A stretch of 61,668 nucleotides of DNA from Lingula anatina. Lineage: Eukaryota > Brachiopoda > Lingulata > Lingulida > Lingulidae. This document shows, in pieces, positions 22,931 to 35,507 of the stretch; within the stretch, counting starts at the first letter, position 1, and the number at the start of each line of letters is the position of its first letter. The stretch lies in assembly GCF_001039355.2 (NCBI RefSeq), contig NW_019774725.1, positions 335,336-397,003 on the forward strand, in the 5' to 3' direction. The translations under genes were made by a program, and so were the position numbers. The notes under the pieces were generated by a model. That model saw only the letters and a list, made by a program, of their open reading frames with translations. It was not told the origin of the DNA and ran no database searches.

Positions 22931-23131
22931 CATAAAAATATCTGAGGCTCAGCCAATCACGAAAAAGTTATTGCCAAACTGGAATATCACGTGATCTTTG
23001 AATGCAGAAAACAATACCCCTTCCTGACATAACTTGCATTCTGATACCGATCAATTAATAATAACGAGCAACGGGTGTGTGTTTTCATGGCGCTGTATAA
23101 CAAGAAGACCAGATAAAAGTCTGTCTCCTAC

Positions 23132-23275
23132 CTTATTCACAGCGCTATCGACGGTAAAATTGGTCTTTCTACAGTGTGCGATGTGAAGATCTGACAGGTA
23201 AGGAAAGGACATGTGAGACCCCTCAACAGAGCCAAACCGCTTAGCTAATTGCAATTTCAATTTACCGTCGCTCAT
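23132..23275 (-). CDS. Possible orphan first exon (48 codons), unassigned
   Basis: Minus strand, ATG in a good context (ACAATGAGC), reading MSDGKLKLQLAKRFGSVEGS and ending TVDSAVNK at a donor AATAAG|GTAGGA in phase 0. It cannot splice in frame to PKS exon 1. It lies in about 560 bases present only in unit A. I do not recognise it; it may be chance. Confidence 0.2.
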
Positions 23276-24059
23276 TGTCTTTATAGAGGAAGTATATTGA
23301 AATTTGACTACCTTAAAGGTTTCCAATTTCTGCAGAATATAAAAAAAATAAAATTCTTATGGCACAATTGGGTGAATGAAAGTTGGTCGTTTTTATGGAC
23401 CATTCTGCAAATGTGATTTTAACTATTCTTGAAATTCCGAGGAATATTCCCTCAAGACAGGTATACAAAAACTTTCACCCCTGCTTTTCATAGCCAAATC
23501 GTGGTCAGCTGACGAATGCTTAACAATTCTCAGTGAATACATAAGAATGGTTAACAATGTACTAGGAATCATCTAAGAATGTACCCAGGACCTGTTAATT
23601 AGCCAAGATTTTTTGCATTTTGAACAGCTCAAAACTTTTGTCCTGATTTCACGATCTCTCAAGAATAAAACATACAACTGTGCCCTGCCACCATATCGTC
23701 AAGCTAATCATGGATGCAACTCAACTGAAGATTTTTGTAATGGCTAAAAAATTACGAAAACATTAAACAGCAAAACATGATGACTTGCGCCATAAGACGT
23801 TACGAAGTTGTTTTTTCTTTTCAATTGTTTAAAACCCGGCGACTCATCGAAAGTACAGTAGACGCAAGCTATCGACGTTTTCACGTAGCTGTCGACGTGA
23901 ATAGGTACATATAAAATACAATACAATATAGTACAATGCTAAGTGGATAGCGTATTAAATAATTATACTTTACCCTTTCTCAGCACGAAAAAAGGTCCCT
24001 ATCAACAAGATGAAGTAATGGTCCCACACCTGTGAAACAAGTTACTAGTTTTTTGTGTT

Positions 24060-24610
24060 TGAAACTTAAATCTCCCAAACTCAACTCAGCCCGAAGTAAA
24101 GGTATCTATATCAACCCAGTTTGAAGAAATGGTCCCACACCTGTGAGACAAGTCACTAGCTTTTTTTTTGTTTGTTTGTTTGCAACTCGACTCTCTCAAA
24201 GAAAATCAGTCTGCTCTCACCTGATATTTATGCTATTTTGCGCTCCCCAGGGCTTACATTTACGTCACGACCTGATTTCCCAACAGCGACCTAGAATTAA
24301 TCAATAAAAGAATACGGCGGCGCCCATGCACTTAGCGATTGTGAATTTTCCAGTTGAAGGCTTTTTTATATAAAAAGCAGTAGGAGGAGATTTTGTTAAG
24401 AGTGCTGATAGGTATTCATTCATGGCTTTTGAGTATATAAAGCTACATGAATATAGACTGTTAGTTATTTAAGTAACACGACCTGATTTCCCAACAGCGA
24501 CTGATACGTGATAACCTTGACAAGAGCAATCCTTTTTGCACTCTGTCCGCGAGGGAACCTTGGAAGCCAATATTGAGTTGAGTTTGTCTTATTGTATGTT
24601 CAATTGTCTT
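24060..24610. repeat. Upstream conserved block, copy 2
   Basis: Same ordered motifs as 20545-20880 plus a longer right half (TTGACAAGAGCAATCC onward) that matches 60120-60300. Lies about 330 bases upstream of the PTCHD start codon. Confidence 0.5.
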
Positions 24611-24937
24611 AGTGATTTTGTCTTAACTGCACGTTTGTTGGTGTTTTTGTCTTTCCTTTTGTTTGCGCCTTAAAACCCGTATCCTCAAAAGTCACTCTCC
24701 CTTGGGCCTTAGGACTAGGCGTTCCCACCCTTCAAAGATACCGGAAAAATTGATTTGCGATATTAAAAAATGGCGAATATCATAAACCTGTTTTGTGTAT
24801 GACATACAATTTTGCAAATGCGCACATTTGCCTAATAGAATCTGCAAGTAAAACACACACAGCGGGTAGATGTTATGGGATGTATTTGAATACAAATAAT
24901 TTTAACGAAGGTTTTCGTTCTTCCAGTTGTTCCAGAA

Positions 24938-25977
24938 ATGAGGTGCCTTTGGAACTGTATCGAAAGACCATTGAGCAGGGCTTTTGGTCGGTATGGGAGG
25001 TTTGTAGCAAGGTACCCATATCCTTTCCTGCTGATTCCTATTTTAGTGGCTGCTACACTGGGTTCAGGAATGTATCGACTCGATTCCTTAAAAATGTCAG
25101 ATGTGGAATATCTTTTTACGCCAGAACACGGAAGAGCGAAAGAGGAGCAACGTACAACTAAGAGGTTATTTTCGACCAATGATTCCGGAGCATTTGATGC
25201 CACAAGAATGACCACGCTGGGAAAATATGGACGGTTAATCATCGTGCCATCCTTAGATGGAGAGAACATTCTGCAATTCAGTTATCTCACAGAAATAATT
25301 GATTTGCACAACCGTGTGCTAGAAATGTCGGTGAATGATGATAAGGGGGGAGCATACACGTATGCCGACGTCTGTGCCACGTGGCAGGACTCTTGCGCAA
25401 TAGCTAACCCTCTTTTTTTCTTACTAGGAAATAATGCTTCAAAAATAGCTGATTTGAACCTTACACATCCGACTACAGAAGTGATAACACACACGATGGG
25501 AGCAAATGGTCTACCGACGCAAATATTAACCTCCATTTTTCCTTGGAGGTTCTATCGGTGGCGTCATCGTTGACGAATCAAATCTGATAATCTCCGCAAA
25601 TGCTATTAATTTAGTATATTATTTAGATTCACAAAATGAACTATTGGCAGAAATGTGGGAATCGTCGTTCTTGGATACAATGAAAAACATGGATTTCAAA
25701 GACATAATAGTGGCATATTACTCCTCCCAGACCTTGGAGAAAGAACTTGGGGCAAACGCCAAGTCAATCATACCTTTATTCAGTGTAACATTTACAGTGA
25801 TGATAACTTTCTCCGTCATTACTTGTATCATGAAGGACTGGGTACGAAGTAAGCCATGGTTGGGTCAAATAGGCGTTGTTTCCGCAGGTTTAGCCATAGT
25901 GTCTTCATTTGGACTTATGCTTCATGCAGGGGTGCCCTTTATTGATATAGTAGCTTCAACGCCCTTCCTTATTCTAG
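24938..25977 (+). CDS. PTCHD-like exon 1 (TM1, first loop, start of SSD), frameshifted
   Basis: Starts MRCLWNCIERPLSRAFGRYG, with TM1 FLLIPILVAATLGSGMY. The frame breaks in the T run 25536-25540: upstream frame reads TSIFPWRF and stops at 25573, while the +1 frame gives the family motif FLGGSIGGV and continues to the donor CTAG|GTGAGT at 25977. Contains SSD helices up to ASTPFLIL. A sequencing error, a rare allele or a young pseudogene would all fit. Confidence 0.85.
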
Positions 25978-28900
25978 GTGAGTTCTATCTTTAAGCTGTT
26001 TGAAGTAATGCCCAAGCAACTTAAGTGAATAAACTTAAATCTAAAGATAACAGATTTGTTAAAGTAACTGTACTTCAATGTCATCATCGAGGCTTATCGT
26101 TCTTCATGTTCAGATTGGCATTTGGGAAGTATTTTGCTATGAGTTTTGAATAAGGAAACTAGAGAATAACTCGCTTAAAGGCATAAAATGCACGTTAGAC
26201 TTCAATAGAAAAAAAGGGAATTTTCCTGGAGATTACAGCAAACCTACTCGGTATAACTTTTCCAAAAATGATGAGAAAATTACAATATATAAACCCATTT
26301 TCGAGTTTACATATCTTATACGTAACAATCAAGAGTACTGCTATTACAAGAGTGACTCAGAAACTTAAAAAAACTAGACAGTTATTGCATGATAGGGCCA
26401 TGATATATCTTGGTGATTGAGATGAACTTTTTGAAATCTACAGGAAAAATTATTTTTGCTCTGTGGGTCAAACTTATTGAGTACTGTCAATATCTCTTTC
26501 CGTAGAATCCAGATTTGGGGATTTCCGTTCATTGAAAACTCACATCATGATGATCATAGTATTTTTTAAAATAAAGAACGCTTCTGTTTTTCTATTAGTT
26601 TGTTTGCATTTAAATTGTCATTTCCTAAATAAAAAAATTAGATACATATATCTGTCGTCATTTAAAGATATTAAAATACACATTGTCTCATTTTTCGTCA
26701 TGTCAAAGAGAATGAGTGGTAGGAAAAATATTTTATTTACAAACAAGCTTTGGTTGGATTATAAAACAGTTTCTGGTAAAAACTCAGTTAAATGCTGCAT
26801 ACATAATACAGACAAGGCCTAATTATGCTTTGGTTAAATTAGTTTATTTTCTTAGAACATATGAAACATTTCCTCAAATGTTGAATGAAAAGGTTTTTGA
26901 TCATATGTACATTTTATCGTTTGCAGCAATCGGAGTTGACGATATGTTTATTATGATAGCCGCATGGCGGCAGACCAATCCACGCGACACCGTTGAAAAA
27001 CGCATGGAGGAGACATTATCTGAAGCAGCCGTTTCCATTACCATCACTACGCTTACGGATGGTTTGTCTTTTGGTATTGGCGCCATTACTGATTTTCCTT
27101 CTGTCAGAATATTTTGTCTATACACAGGTAGGATCAACTGGCGATTACAGTTTTATCTAAAGTTGAAGAGTGCCATAAGCCTTTTTTACTTTTCGATCTT
27201 TCGCTCTTTCTGCGTGAAATGAACAGTTCTTGTGATTATACGTATACGATTTCAATGTTTGAATTATTGCAATATGAATTCATTTTTGATAGAATTTATG
27301 GCTGCCGTGTGCAGAACTCTTTCGAAATACTCACTTCATAAATTTTATGGAATATTTTGATAAATACAGGCATTGCAGGAATTTTCTTCATTTTACTGGA
27401 ACGGTGGTCACGAAACCATTATTATACACTTCATTACTGTAATTTTTTCATTCGTATATCCGTAAGTTTATTTATTTATTTATTCATTTAGGTGTTGCTG
27501 TGCTCTTTGACTTCTTTTTCCAAATAACCTTTTTCGCTGCCAGCATGGTTTTTATTGGAAGGCGCGAGGCGGCAAATAGGCATTGCATGGTGTGTACAAA
27601 GGTTATACCCACGGATGAAGCAGGTATAGGTTGCTACATTGCTATGCTATTGCTATAGGTTGCTACATTTTTCCATTGAAAAATGCTAGGTACTCTGTGC
27701 ACATTTTATTTTTATTTTGTACCTATGAGACTCCGCAAAGGTCGACCTAATCGAAAAACATATTTTTGAAAGTTAGCCTTTTACAAATCAAACATTTGAA
27801 GATATTTATTTATATAAATTTAAAAGCCTTTATTTTATTATTAACTATTTAATTTTTATTATATTTATTTTTATTTGTCTAGCACAAATACGTATAGGCC
27901 CTGTATTCATTAGAAGCGGATATATTTTTTATATAAAAGGACATGCAGTGCAATAAACACCTTCAATAAGAAAAGCCAAATTATGTGTACAAATACATGT
28001 AAATGCTTCATATTGACATTTCAGAAAATCGTTCCAAAATATTCAGAATATTTTGCACCGGTGGAACGCCGTCAAAGAAGAAAGAATGTGAAGATTTGAA
28101 TCAGCATGTCATGATGGAATTCTTTCGAGATTATTATGGCCCTTTTCTAAATAAAATTCCGACCAAAGTTTCTGTGATTTTAGTATACGGTTCCTACTTA
28201 GGCATAGCTATTTGGGGAATCACAGGAATGAAAGAAGGCCTCAAACTAAAAAACCTGGCCGATGATGCTTCTTATGCCAGTTCTTTCTACAACCTAGAGG
28301 ATAAATACTTCAAAGAGTTTGGTCCAAAAATATCGGTTATCTTAGAAGGGAAGTTGGATTATTGGGATGGTACCGTACAAACAGAACTGTTTCATTTAAT
28401 AAAATCTTTTGAGGATGAAAGGAATATATTTGACAATTACACGACGGAATTTTGGCTGAGAGACTTTTTAAGTTTTGTAGAGCAGTACAACTTGACAGTT
28501 AATGAAACCAATTTTGTTAATGTGCTAAAACGCGAGTTTTTGCCTAGGAATGAAAAGTTTTCATTAGATATACACATGGATAATAGCACAGATAATATAG
28601 TGGCCTCCCGATTTCTGGTACAATCAGTTCGAACCACCACGGCGTCTAAAGAAAAGGAACTTGTTCTACTTGCCAGGCACCTGGCTGATAATGCTCATGT
28701 TGATTTGAGTGTCACTGTTTTCCATCCTGCCTTCGTTTTCTACGATCAATACGTAGCAATTATGCCCAATACTCTACAAAATATTGGCATTGCTCTTGGT
28801 TCAATGGTAGTTATTTCACTACTTTTGATCCCCAATCCTATCTGTTCACTATGGGTTGCTTTGTCGGTGGCATCAATAGAGGCAGGTGTTGTGGGTTATA

Positions 28901-29469
28901 TGGTGTGGTGGGATGTTAATCTGGATTCGGTCTCTATGATCAATCTGATAATGTGTATTGGGTTTTCTGTTGATTTTTCAGCACATATTGCGTATGCATA
29001 TATTAGCGCCAACGGTTGCACCGAGAAAAAACTTTCTTCCTCCCTGTTTTCCCTTGGTTTTCCTATTCTTCAGGGGGCTCTGTCCACGATACTAGGTGTG
29101 CTAGCTTTATGTGCGTCGTCCGTGTATATTTTCAGAACGTTTTTCAAAATAATGTTCATGGTGATTTTGTTCGGTGCTTTCCATGGTCTTGTTTTGCTTC
29201 CAGTGCTTTTGTCGATAGTAATGCCTGGCACCAAAAGGGCGCCCAATATTTCACAGTCAAATTCAAAACAAAAAAAGGAGTTTCAAAGAAGCAAAGGTGA
29301 TTTCTCACCCACATTAAGAAAGTGGATGAACGAGGTCAGCCGGCCTAGTTTATATGGAGTTACAAATGGCCATAGTTGTGAGACAAGAAACAAGTCTGAA
29401 CCTATCTTAGGCATGAATGGTGCGATGCCATATACTATAACCTTAAATGTACGATCTGAACAGTTTTAA
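24938..29469 (+). CDS. Patched-domain protein (PTCHD3-like, RND family), four exons, one frameshift
   Basis: Join 24938-25977, 26927-27127, 27492-27623, 28025-29469; all introns are GT/AG and phase 1. Removing one extra base near 25536-25540 gives 939 codons (938 residues), a usual size for the family. TM1 lies about residues 29-46, followed by a large luminal/extracellular loop, a sterol-sensing domain with AIGVDDMFIMIAAW (about 347-360), a second loop from about 525, and a second helix bundle with GFSVDFSAHIAYAY (about 770-783). These are hallmark motifs of Patched/NPC1/PTCHD permeases that move or sense sterols and lipids in membranes. It is transcribed opposite to, and lies between, the two PKS genes. 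A ligand cannot be inferred from sequence. Confidence 0.9.
25978..26926 (+). other. PTCHD-like intron 1
   Basis: 949 bases, AT-rich, GTGAGT donor and TTTGCAG acceptor, no transposon recognised. ORFs inside run across the acceptor and are not genes. Confidence 0.7.
26927..27127 (+). CDS. PTCHD-like exon 2 (SSD GVDDMF segment)
   Basis: 201 bases, acceptor CGTTTGCAG and donor ACACAG|GTAGG. Encodes AIGVDDMFIMIAAWRQTNPR and TLSEAAVSITITTLTDGLSF, the most conserved stretch of the family. Confidence 0.92.
27492..27623 (+). CDS. PTCHD-like exon 3 (end of first helix bundle)
   Basis: 132 bases, acceptor TTCATTTAG preceded by a TTTA repeat, donor GAAGCAG|GTATAG. Encodes VAVLFDFFFQITFFAASMVF then a cytosolic basic stretch. 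Missed by simple ORF calling because of its size. Confidence 0.85.
28025..29469 (+). CDS. PTCHD-like exon 4 (second loop, second helix bundle, C-terminus)
   Basis: 1445 bases, acceptor TTGACATTTCAG at 28024, stop TAA at 29467-29469. The ATG at 28003 precedes the acceptor and is not used. Includes GFSVDFSAHIAYAY and a polar 75-residue cytosolic tail. Confidence 0.93.
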
Positions 29470-30885
29470 TGGCTGAATGGTGAAGATTTGCAAAATTATG
29501 AAGGCCATGCCTAATGGTATATTTTCCATTTGAAAGGTTGGCTAAAAATGAGAAATTATTAGTTGCATGTTTGACAATTTTGTGCCGTGCTGCAAAGTAA
29601 GCTTGTAGTAAAATTTTGTTGGTAAAATATTATATTTCATATATTCAGATCGTGTGACAATGTTATGCTAATAACTATTGCTTAGTTTATTTTGTTTGAT
29701 TTTTGGTGAGTTTGCAAGACAATAAGATACATGTAGCTCAGGATTTCAGAATTCTCACGGGAGCACGACACCCTTCTTGTGTATGACAGGAACACTATAG
29801 AGAGGATTGTCTGTAGTTTGGGATTCAGAAAACGGTGAAATTATGCTTTCAATCTTTCTACGAACTAAAGTTTAGAATTTAACTGTATAGGGTATTAATA
29901 TGTTAAGGTTTATGTAAAATGTGTGTAATAGGAACTGGTTTACAATAAAACTGCATAGAAAATTAATTACTGTCTATGTGTTTTCAATTTTGTGCATAAT
30001 AATCGTTATTTGTGCCGTACAGTAGCTATGCCAAATTTTTCAATAAAGCACTTCATCAGATCTTACGATGCATTGCCATTTATCACCTCCGCAAAGTAAA
30101 TAGTTTTTATTCTATTTATCTGTTAGCAACATAATGGGGAAAGTTTTGGACAGATTTTAATGACATTTTCAGAAACTGTCCACAGGGGAACAAAGTAACA
30201 AGTGATAAAACATTGTTGGCCATTCATTAGTTAGTAAAAATTGCTGAGAAAAGGCCTGGCATTGCAGAGGCCTGCGTTCTTGGAGTGCTTTTCCAGTTAG
30301 TGTTGTGACCAGATTAAAATATGATAAACGGTGGTGATTTGTTTGCTTAATAGCATTATCACCACCACATTTTACCCAAGTTAACAAGCACATTCAGAGT
30401 AAGTACCTACCATGGTAGTAGCATAAGGCTTCAAATCCATAACAGTTAAAATTCATACATAGGGCAACTTTTTCGTCCTTGAAATTAAGAAATACCATAT
30501 TTTGAGATAGCATGGTGAGACTGATATTATAATTTATTGTAAAATGTTTTGAATTTCTTCATGGGAATGTAAATATCGTTAAGTGTTAGGTGCAGTGGAA
30601 TTAATCTGCTACTGGTTACATCTTTATAAGTTAGTGAAAACTGCACTATTATTTATTTCTTGTTAAAGATCGAATTGGAATATACATGTAGCTATGCAGA
30701 AAAAAGTGTCTAAAATAAAAGTAGTGGTAGAGCAATTGCCAGCAAGTACAGAAATTCCATTATTTCAAGACAAACTTTTATTGCTGCTAACAGAAAATAC
30801 ACACTTCACTAGATAAATCCTTAATCAAGAAACCGAAATGTGTAATCAGTGTAATGACTTGTATAATCATTTTATAAAGTGCAAA
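29470..30885. other. PTCHD 3' UTR and intergenic spacer
   Basis: Two AATAAA signals (29944, 30042), then unique AT-rich sequence up to the edge of duplication unit B. No coding region. Confidence 0.6.
29944..29949 (+). terminator. Poly(A) signal AATAAA of the PTCHD-like gene
   Basis: First canonical AATAAA after the stop, 475 bases downstream; a second lies at 30042-30047. Which is used cannot be seen. Confidence 0.5.
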
Positions 30886-30889
30886 TTAA

Positions 30890-31220
30890 AGAGATAACAA
30901 CTCTTTATATCAGATTCAAAATTTCACAATAAATACATTGGAAACAACACAGATATTAGTCCACTAAATTTCATTTTAATACCAAAATGGCACTTATCGC
31001 AATTATTCTGAAATATATGCTTGCCTTTGGATCACACGGACTTTTGTAGATGGCTATCCTCTGTGATTATCTCTTAAAAGATTAAAAAAAAAAAACACTG
31101 ACTAACTTCAAATGTCAGCATGGATTCAATAACCATTAGTAAGTATAGGAATATACATATGTTTACCCAAGGAAAATTTTTATGTCACTTTTCCTGCCAA
31201 GATGAAGAGTTGTTATCCCT
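30890..31220. mobile_element. TTAA-flanked MITE
   Basis: 331 bases with TTAA on both sides (30886-30889, 31221-31224) and inverted ends AGAGATAACAACTC / GAGTTGTTATCCCT. TTAA target sites are typical of piggyBac and Kolobok transposons; the superfamily is not decided here. Confidence 0.7.
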
Positions 31221-31224
31221 TTAA

Positions 31225-33244
31225 GATACCCAAAAATAAAAAAAAAAAAAAACAAAACAATTAGACATAGTGTACTGTTGATCTGTACACTCGACCAAAA
31301 AAGTTTGGAAATGTTATTTTTGATAATTATAAAATAACCATATTGAGCAAAAGTAAATTTTTAACCAAATTTTGATGAATAATGCACCCACCAATCATTA
31401 CTTTTTTATATACACTGACCGTTTTCCCACTAATTTACATAGTGTTTTATTATTGAAAAACAATTTTATATTTCCTAACTCTTTTTGGTCGACTGTATAT
31501 TATAAAACTGTTTAAAATAGATGCATTAAAACCAACTATATTTATTAAGGGAAAGTTGCATAGTTATTCATGCATGTCTTATTTAATGTGAGGCCATTCC
31601 ACTCTAAAGTATTATTTTCCTTACGAGTGCTGCCACATTATGAAAGAACATCAACATAATCAAGCAGATGAAATACTAAAACAGCCTTCATTATATATTG
31701 GCTTGACCCAGATTTAAATTTTCTTCCTGTATTGCAAAAGTAATAATTTGACAATTTCTTAGTGAAAAGAATTATTCATAAATTCTCCGTTTTGCATCTT
31801 ATAGCATCCACCTAATCCAGGTATATTTGCAATCTTGTCTAAGATATCTTTCATAAATGTACAGTTTTACAAATCAAAAACTTTTCGTTTGCTTACTAAG
31901 TTTCCAAATTTGGTAATGATGGACATTGTGCACCTGCCTGGATGGTTGTCAGTACATGATCCTCTTGATTAATACATGCATTAATTATGTTTACAACAGG
32001 CTGTACCAACAAACTACTTATTTAGCAAAAAGGTCCATTACATTTTGATTTCATTGCATCTTTCTTTGTAACTACCTTTACATAGGTACTAAATCTATTG
32101 AATCATACAACCTTTGAAAGCTTTAGATAACTTGTAGTGCAAAAATGATTATATAGTACTAACAAACAATTTAATTATAAAATCCCATGTACTAGTATAA
32201 TTTGCATGTATGTTATCACTATGCAGCCATAAATCCACTCTTAAGGATACTACAAGCGTTTGCCAAAAACTCTTTATCTACTTCCTTACATTCATTCCTT
32301 TGCATATAGCAGATAAATATTTAGTATTCAGGGTGACATCATAGTTGTGATTTAGGAGTAAAAATGGAAAAATCATTTTGTCAAATTTCTCTTTTACAGG
32401 AGCACATGAGAATATCATTTTTAATGCCAATTTAATGACACCATTTAGTACTCCAAAATCCTGCCAGCAATTTTCCTAAATGCCTTAGTTCAGATTTTAT
32501 CAATGATAAAGCAAAATACACATTTGATTAATAAAAATCTATAATTAGGGGCTCACAACTCCATAATAAAAACATTTAAACCAAAATGACATCGATGGTA
32601 TTGAAGCCCATGCACTTATGGTTAGCTGTGTCAGTTTATGTGATAAAATCTTTGTTTAGGGATGGAGTTATGTCCCATACCCATTACTATCTCACATCAA
32701 AATAATGTGTTAAATAATTGATGATAAAGGCCTTTGAGTTGCAAATACATAGCAATGAGAAATATAAACGCTGATATTTGAAATTTTTTAGGGGATTTAT
32801 ATTGTTGTAAATCATTACAAAGGTACATGCATTATTGAATAATTTAGTGCAGGAAAAACTCATTTCGGTGTATGGATGATAATAAACCCTTACCATATCC
32901 TTTAGTCTTAATGCATGTGCCTAGGTTAAATTTTGATTATAATAAATAAAATATGATTAGATAAGATAAGCACATTAGGTATTATAGAAATAAACAATGA
33001 CATATCAAAGTATATCATTATAAAAGTGAAATATTCTACATGATGCATTAGATAAGAGAGGCATGTCAGATATTATAGAATAAACAATGACATTTAATAG
33101 TATATCATAGTAAAATATTCTATATGATTCACATATAAAAATATTGTAAATAAGGAATGAAACACTACAAATGTTTCAGTAAAAAATTATTTCCTTGCAG
33201 CTATGAAAGTAGGTTTGCTGTTCATGTGCTTTAAAGTGGTCAGT
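31225..33244. other. Spacer in unit B, no gene seen
   Basis: The first 220 bases match 169-380 of unit A; the remaining 1.8 kb has no counterpart there. AT-rich, with two similar ATATTATAGAA/TAAACAATGACAT stretches at 32975-33000 and 33070-33100. Confidence 0.55.
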
Positions 33245-33930
33245 TGTTGTTTGATAAAATTGTCATGCATCAGTGGGTTTGTATGGTAGACCCACCAAGA
33301 GAGATGGATGCTCCAGGCTGTGCTCGGTTCCAGTGAAGTGTGGTGAAGTTAATTGGCCGTTCCCACTCTTCTACCAGATGTTTGCTTGAAGGCTGTACAG
33401 TTATGGAACAGTAGACAACAGACCTTGTGTAGGATGAGATTGCAACCACCTGACACCAAGATATGCAAATCCACCTGCAACATCTTAGGGACCAGTTTTG
33501 CCCAACAAGCCACACTGCATGTGAGACATGCAATTCTTCAATACAAAGATGCCTGCCATGGCAATACTGCCTTGCATAAAGACCCCAGATAAGAGAGGAA
33601 TCTCTCAAATGTATGAGACAAAATGTCATATGCCATTCCTGCAACAGTGCTCAGAGATGTTTCCATATGCCAAGAGGATAATGCTTATTGCCATGCAGCA
33701 ATGGTAAGCCTAAGCCTACAAAATTTAAGAACATGTCCAACTACCCTTTTATATACCAAGATATGTAAATCTGCTTTTAAAATCTATGGGAACAGGCCCA
33801 TTTGGCAAAACAGATTGTGTAAAGGAATCCATCTCCTGTAAACAGGTACTAGCTGGAGGCATTCCTGGAGGAGCGAAACCAAATAGATTCTTACAAGAGG
33901 TAATCTAAAGACTGGTATGCAACATGCCTC
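33245..33930 (+). mobile_element. Tc1-like transposase fragment, decayed (unit B)
   Basis: Contains CQEDNAYCHAAMV, similar to the QxDNAxPH motif, and two diverged copies of a segment starting CCAAGATATG (about 33460 and 33758). Plus-strand relic matching 590-870. Confidence 0.35.
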
Positions 33931-35507
33931 AGAGATGTTATGCATGTGTCAGAGTGCAAGGAGGTCATATTTTGTATTAAGCCCACTATTTTGAGTTTGA
34001 AAGATTCCAATCTAATTAAACCTCCATTTAGGAACTTTGAATTTCTTGGTTGTGCTAACATAATACAGTCATAACAACACCCTTTAATAGCTATCTATCT
34101 TGTAGAGTTACTTTAACAATAAATTATGTAAAAAGACTCTGGGGAACGTTTTCTTTGACTGCCAGTGTACATAATGTGCATTTAAGGGGTAGATATTTGA
34201 GTGAGAAGAATATGGATGAAGACAGATTTGATTTAAAAAAAAAAGCACATCATTAGACACTTACTTCACCTCTGTTAATATAAGAATTCTGAGTAAACAT
34301 ACTACATAATCCATTTAAGTTAATACATTTAAATGTTAAAAATATGTGGTATAATAACATTTAATATCATCTATCAAACATTTTTCTTTTCATCTTACAA
34401 CTTCTCTTATTTTCTTTTTATGGTAAATATTTAGGTGAAACATTTCACAAACAATATAATTTTGTTATCATGTTTTGGTAAGGAAAAAACCTATTATGGA
34501 CCATAGTACAAAAATGATCCAAGCTATTAAATTTACCCTCTAAAAACACCAAACACAAAAAAAAAACAGGCAAAAAATGAAACACTGAAGTTTTTGCACA
34601 GAAACTGAAATCTGTCAGCTCATGCATACACAATGGAGGGGAATTTGTGAATTTTACAGATACTGTATTTTTATGCTATAATCTCTGAAAGTTAAAACAT
34701 TCCTGTTGTTAAAAAGCAGGCTACTCTACAGTTCTATTCTATGCAGTAAAAGCACTACAAATGCTATATACAGTGTTTGAAATTATTGCTGGACTGTCTG
34801 CCCAATGTTGGCAACTTTCAGAACAGGCCGAGAAGTTTTCCCACCTGGCAGACACTCAGTCCAGCTACTTTTCAAGGTGGCTGGACCTTTGGTCCAGCAA
34901 CTAATTTTCCTAAGAGGCAAACACTGGCGATATAGAAATATATACTTTAGTGATTATAAATTGATGTTTTGTAAAGTTTAATAATTTTGCCCACTGAAAA
35001 GATCAATTCATTACGTTAAGATGTATCCAAATTTGCCATTTAATACATTGGGTAGCAATGGGTAAGGCCTACAGTTACAGCACAAGTGTCCATTTAGGGC
35101 AGGGTATGCTATAATCATTGTCATTAAACAGACAGTAATTTACTCCAGTCAATAATAATTTCAAAATATGGTTTATAGCTATTATCAGGCAGAATTGACA
35201 TTTGGAAATTGTTTTAAATCAAAGCCGTGGGCTAAGAATAATTCTGGGGGAGGGGGCAGTTAAAGGCCATATACAATGCATGCAAGCAGGTTATTTCTTT
35301 AGTCTTTGGTACTAATCTAGATGCTAACTACATCCCCCAGCCTATGTTCCTGTAAATGATACAATCTGACATAGAGTTCCCTGACTTTTAGTAACATTGC
35401 CAGAAGCTCTATAGGTTGTAGGCTATTTATGTTTCACTTCAGTTGCAAATATTACTGTATGTATAGGTCAAATTTATACAAGTCCGACATGTGAGCAACA
35501 AAGTGCA
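33931..35507. other. 3' flank of PKS B, no gene seen
   Basis: AT-rich; the 300 bases next to the PKS stop match the flank of copy A. A small inverted segment around 34795-34915 repeats CTGGACC and GGTCCAGC motifs. Confidence 0.5.

Larger units (their letters stand above)
1..24790. repeat. Segmental duplication unit A (carries PKS copy A)
   Basis: Direct repeat of the 30.87-60.95 kb region. Matching landmarks, in the same order and orientation, are the TTAA MITE (16-164 versus 30890-31220), the transposase-like block near 590-860 versus 33620-33930, all PKS exons (stop 1505 versus 35508, start codon 16223 versus 51195), the putative noncoding exon donor (22778 versus 56276) and a short block at 24653-24700 versus 60863-60912. 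Offset varies from about 33.5 to 36.2 kb because of later insertions. Unit A is cut by the window's left edge. Seen by reading, not by an alignment program; end points are approximate. Confidence 0.85.

Noticed and set aside
22932-22940. TATA box for the PKS first exon
   Set aside because: The TATAAAAATA-like sequence is oriented for the plus strand, opposite to the PKS; CCAAT and E-box were kept as weaker evidence only.
28003-28024. ATG at 28003 as the start of a separate PTCHD gene
   Set aside because: It lies upstream of a clean acceptor (TTTCAG at 28024) and exon 4 joins in phase with exons 1-3.
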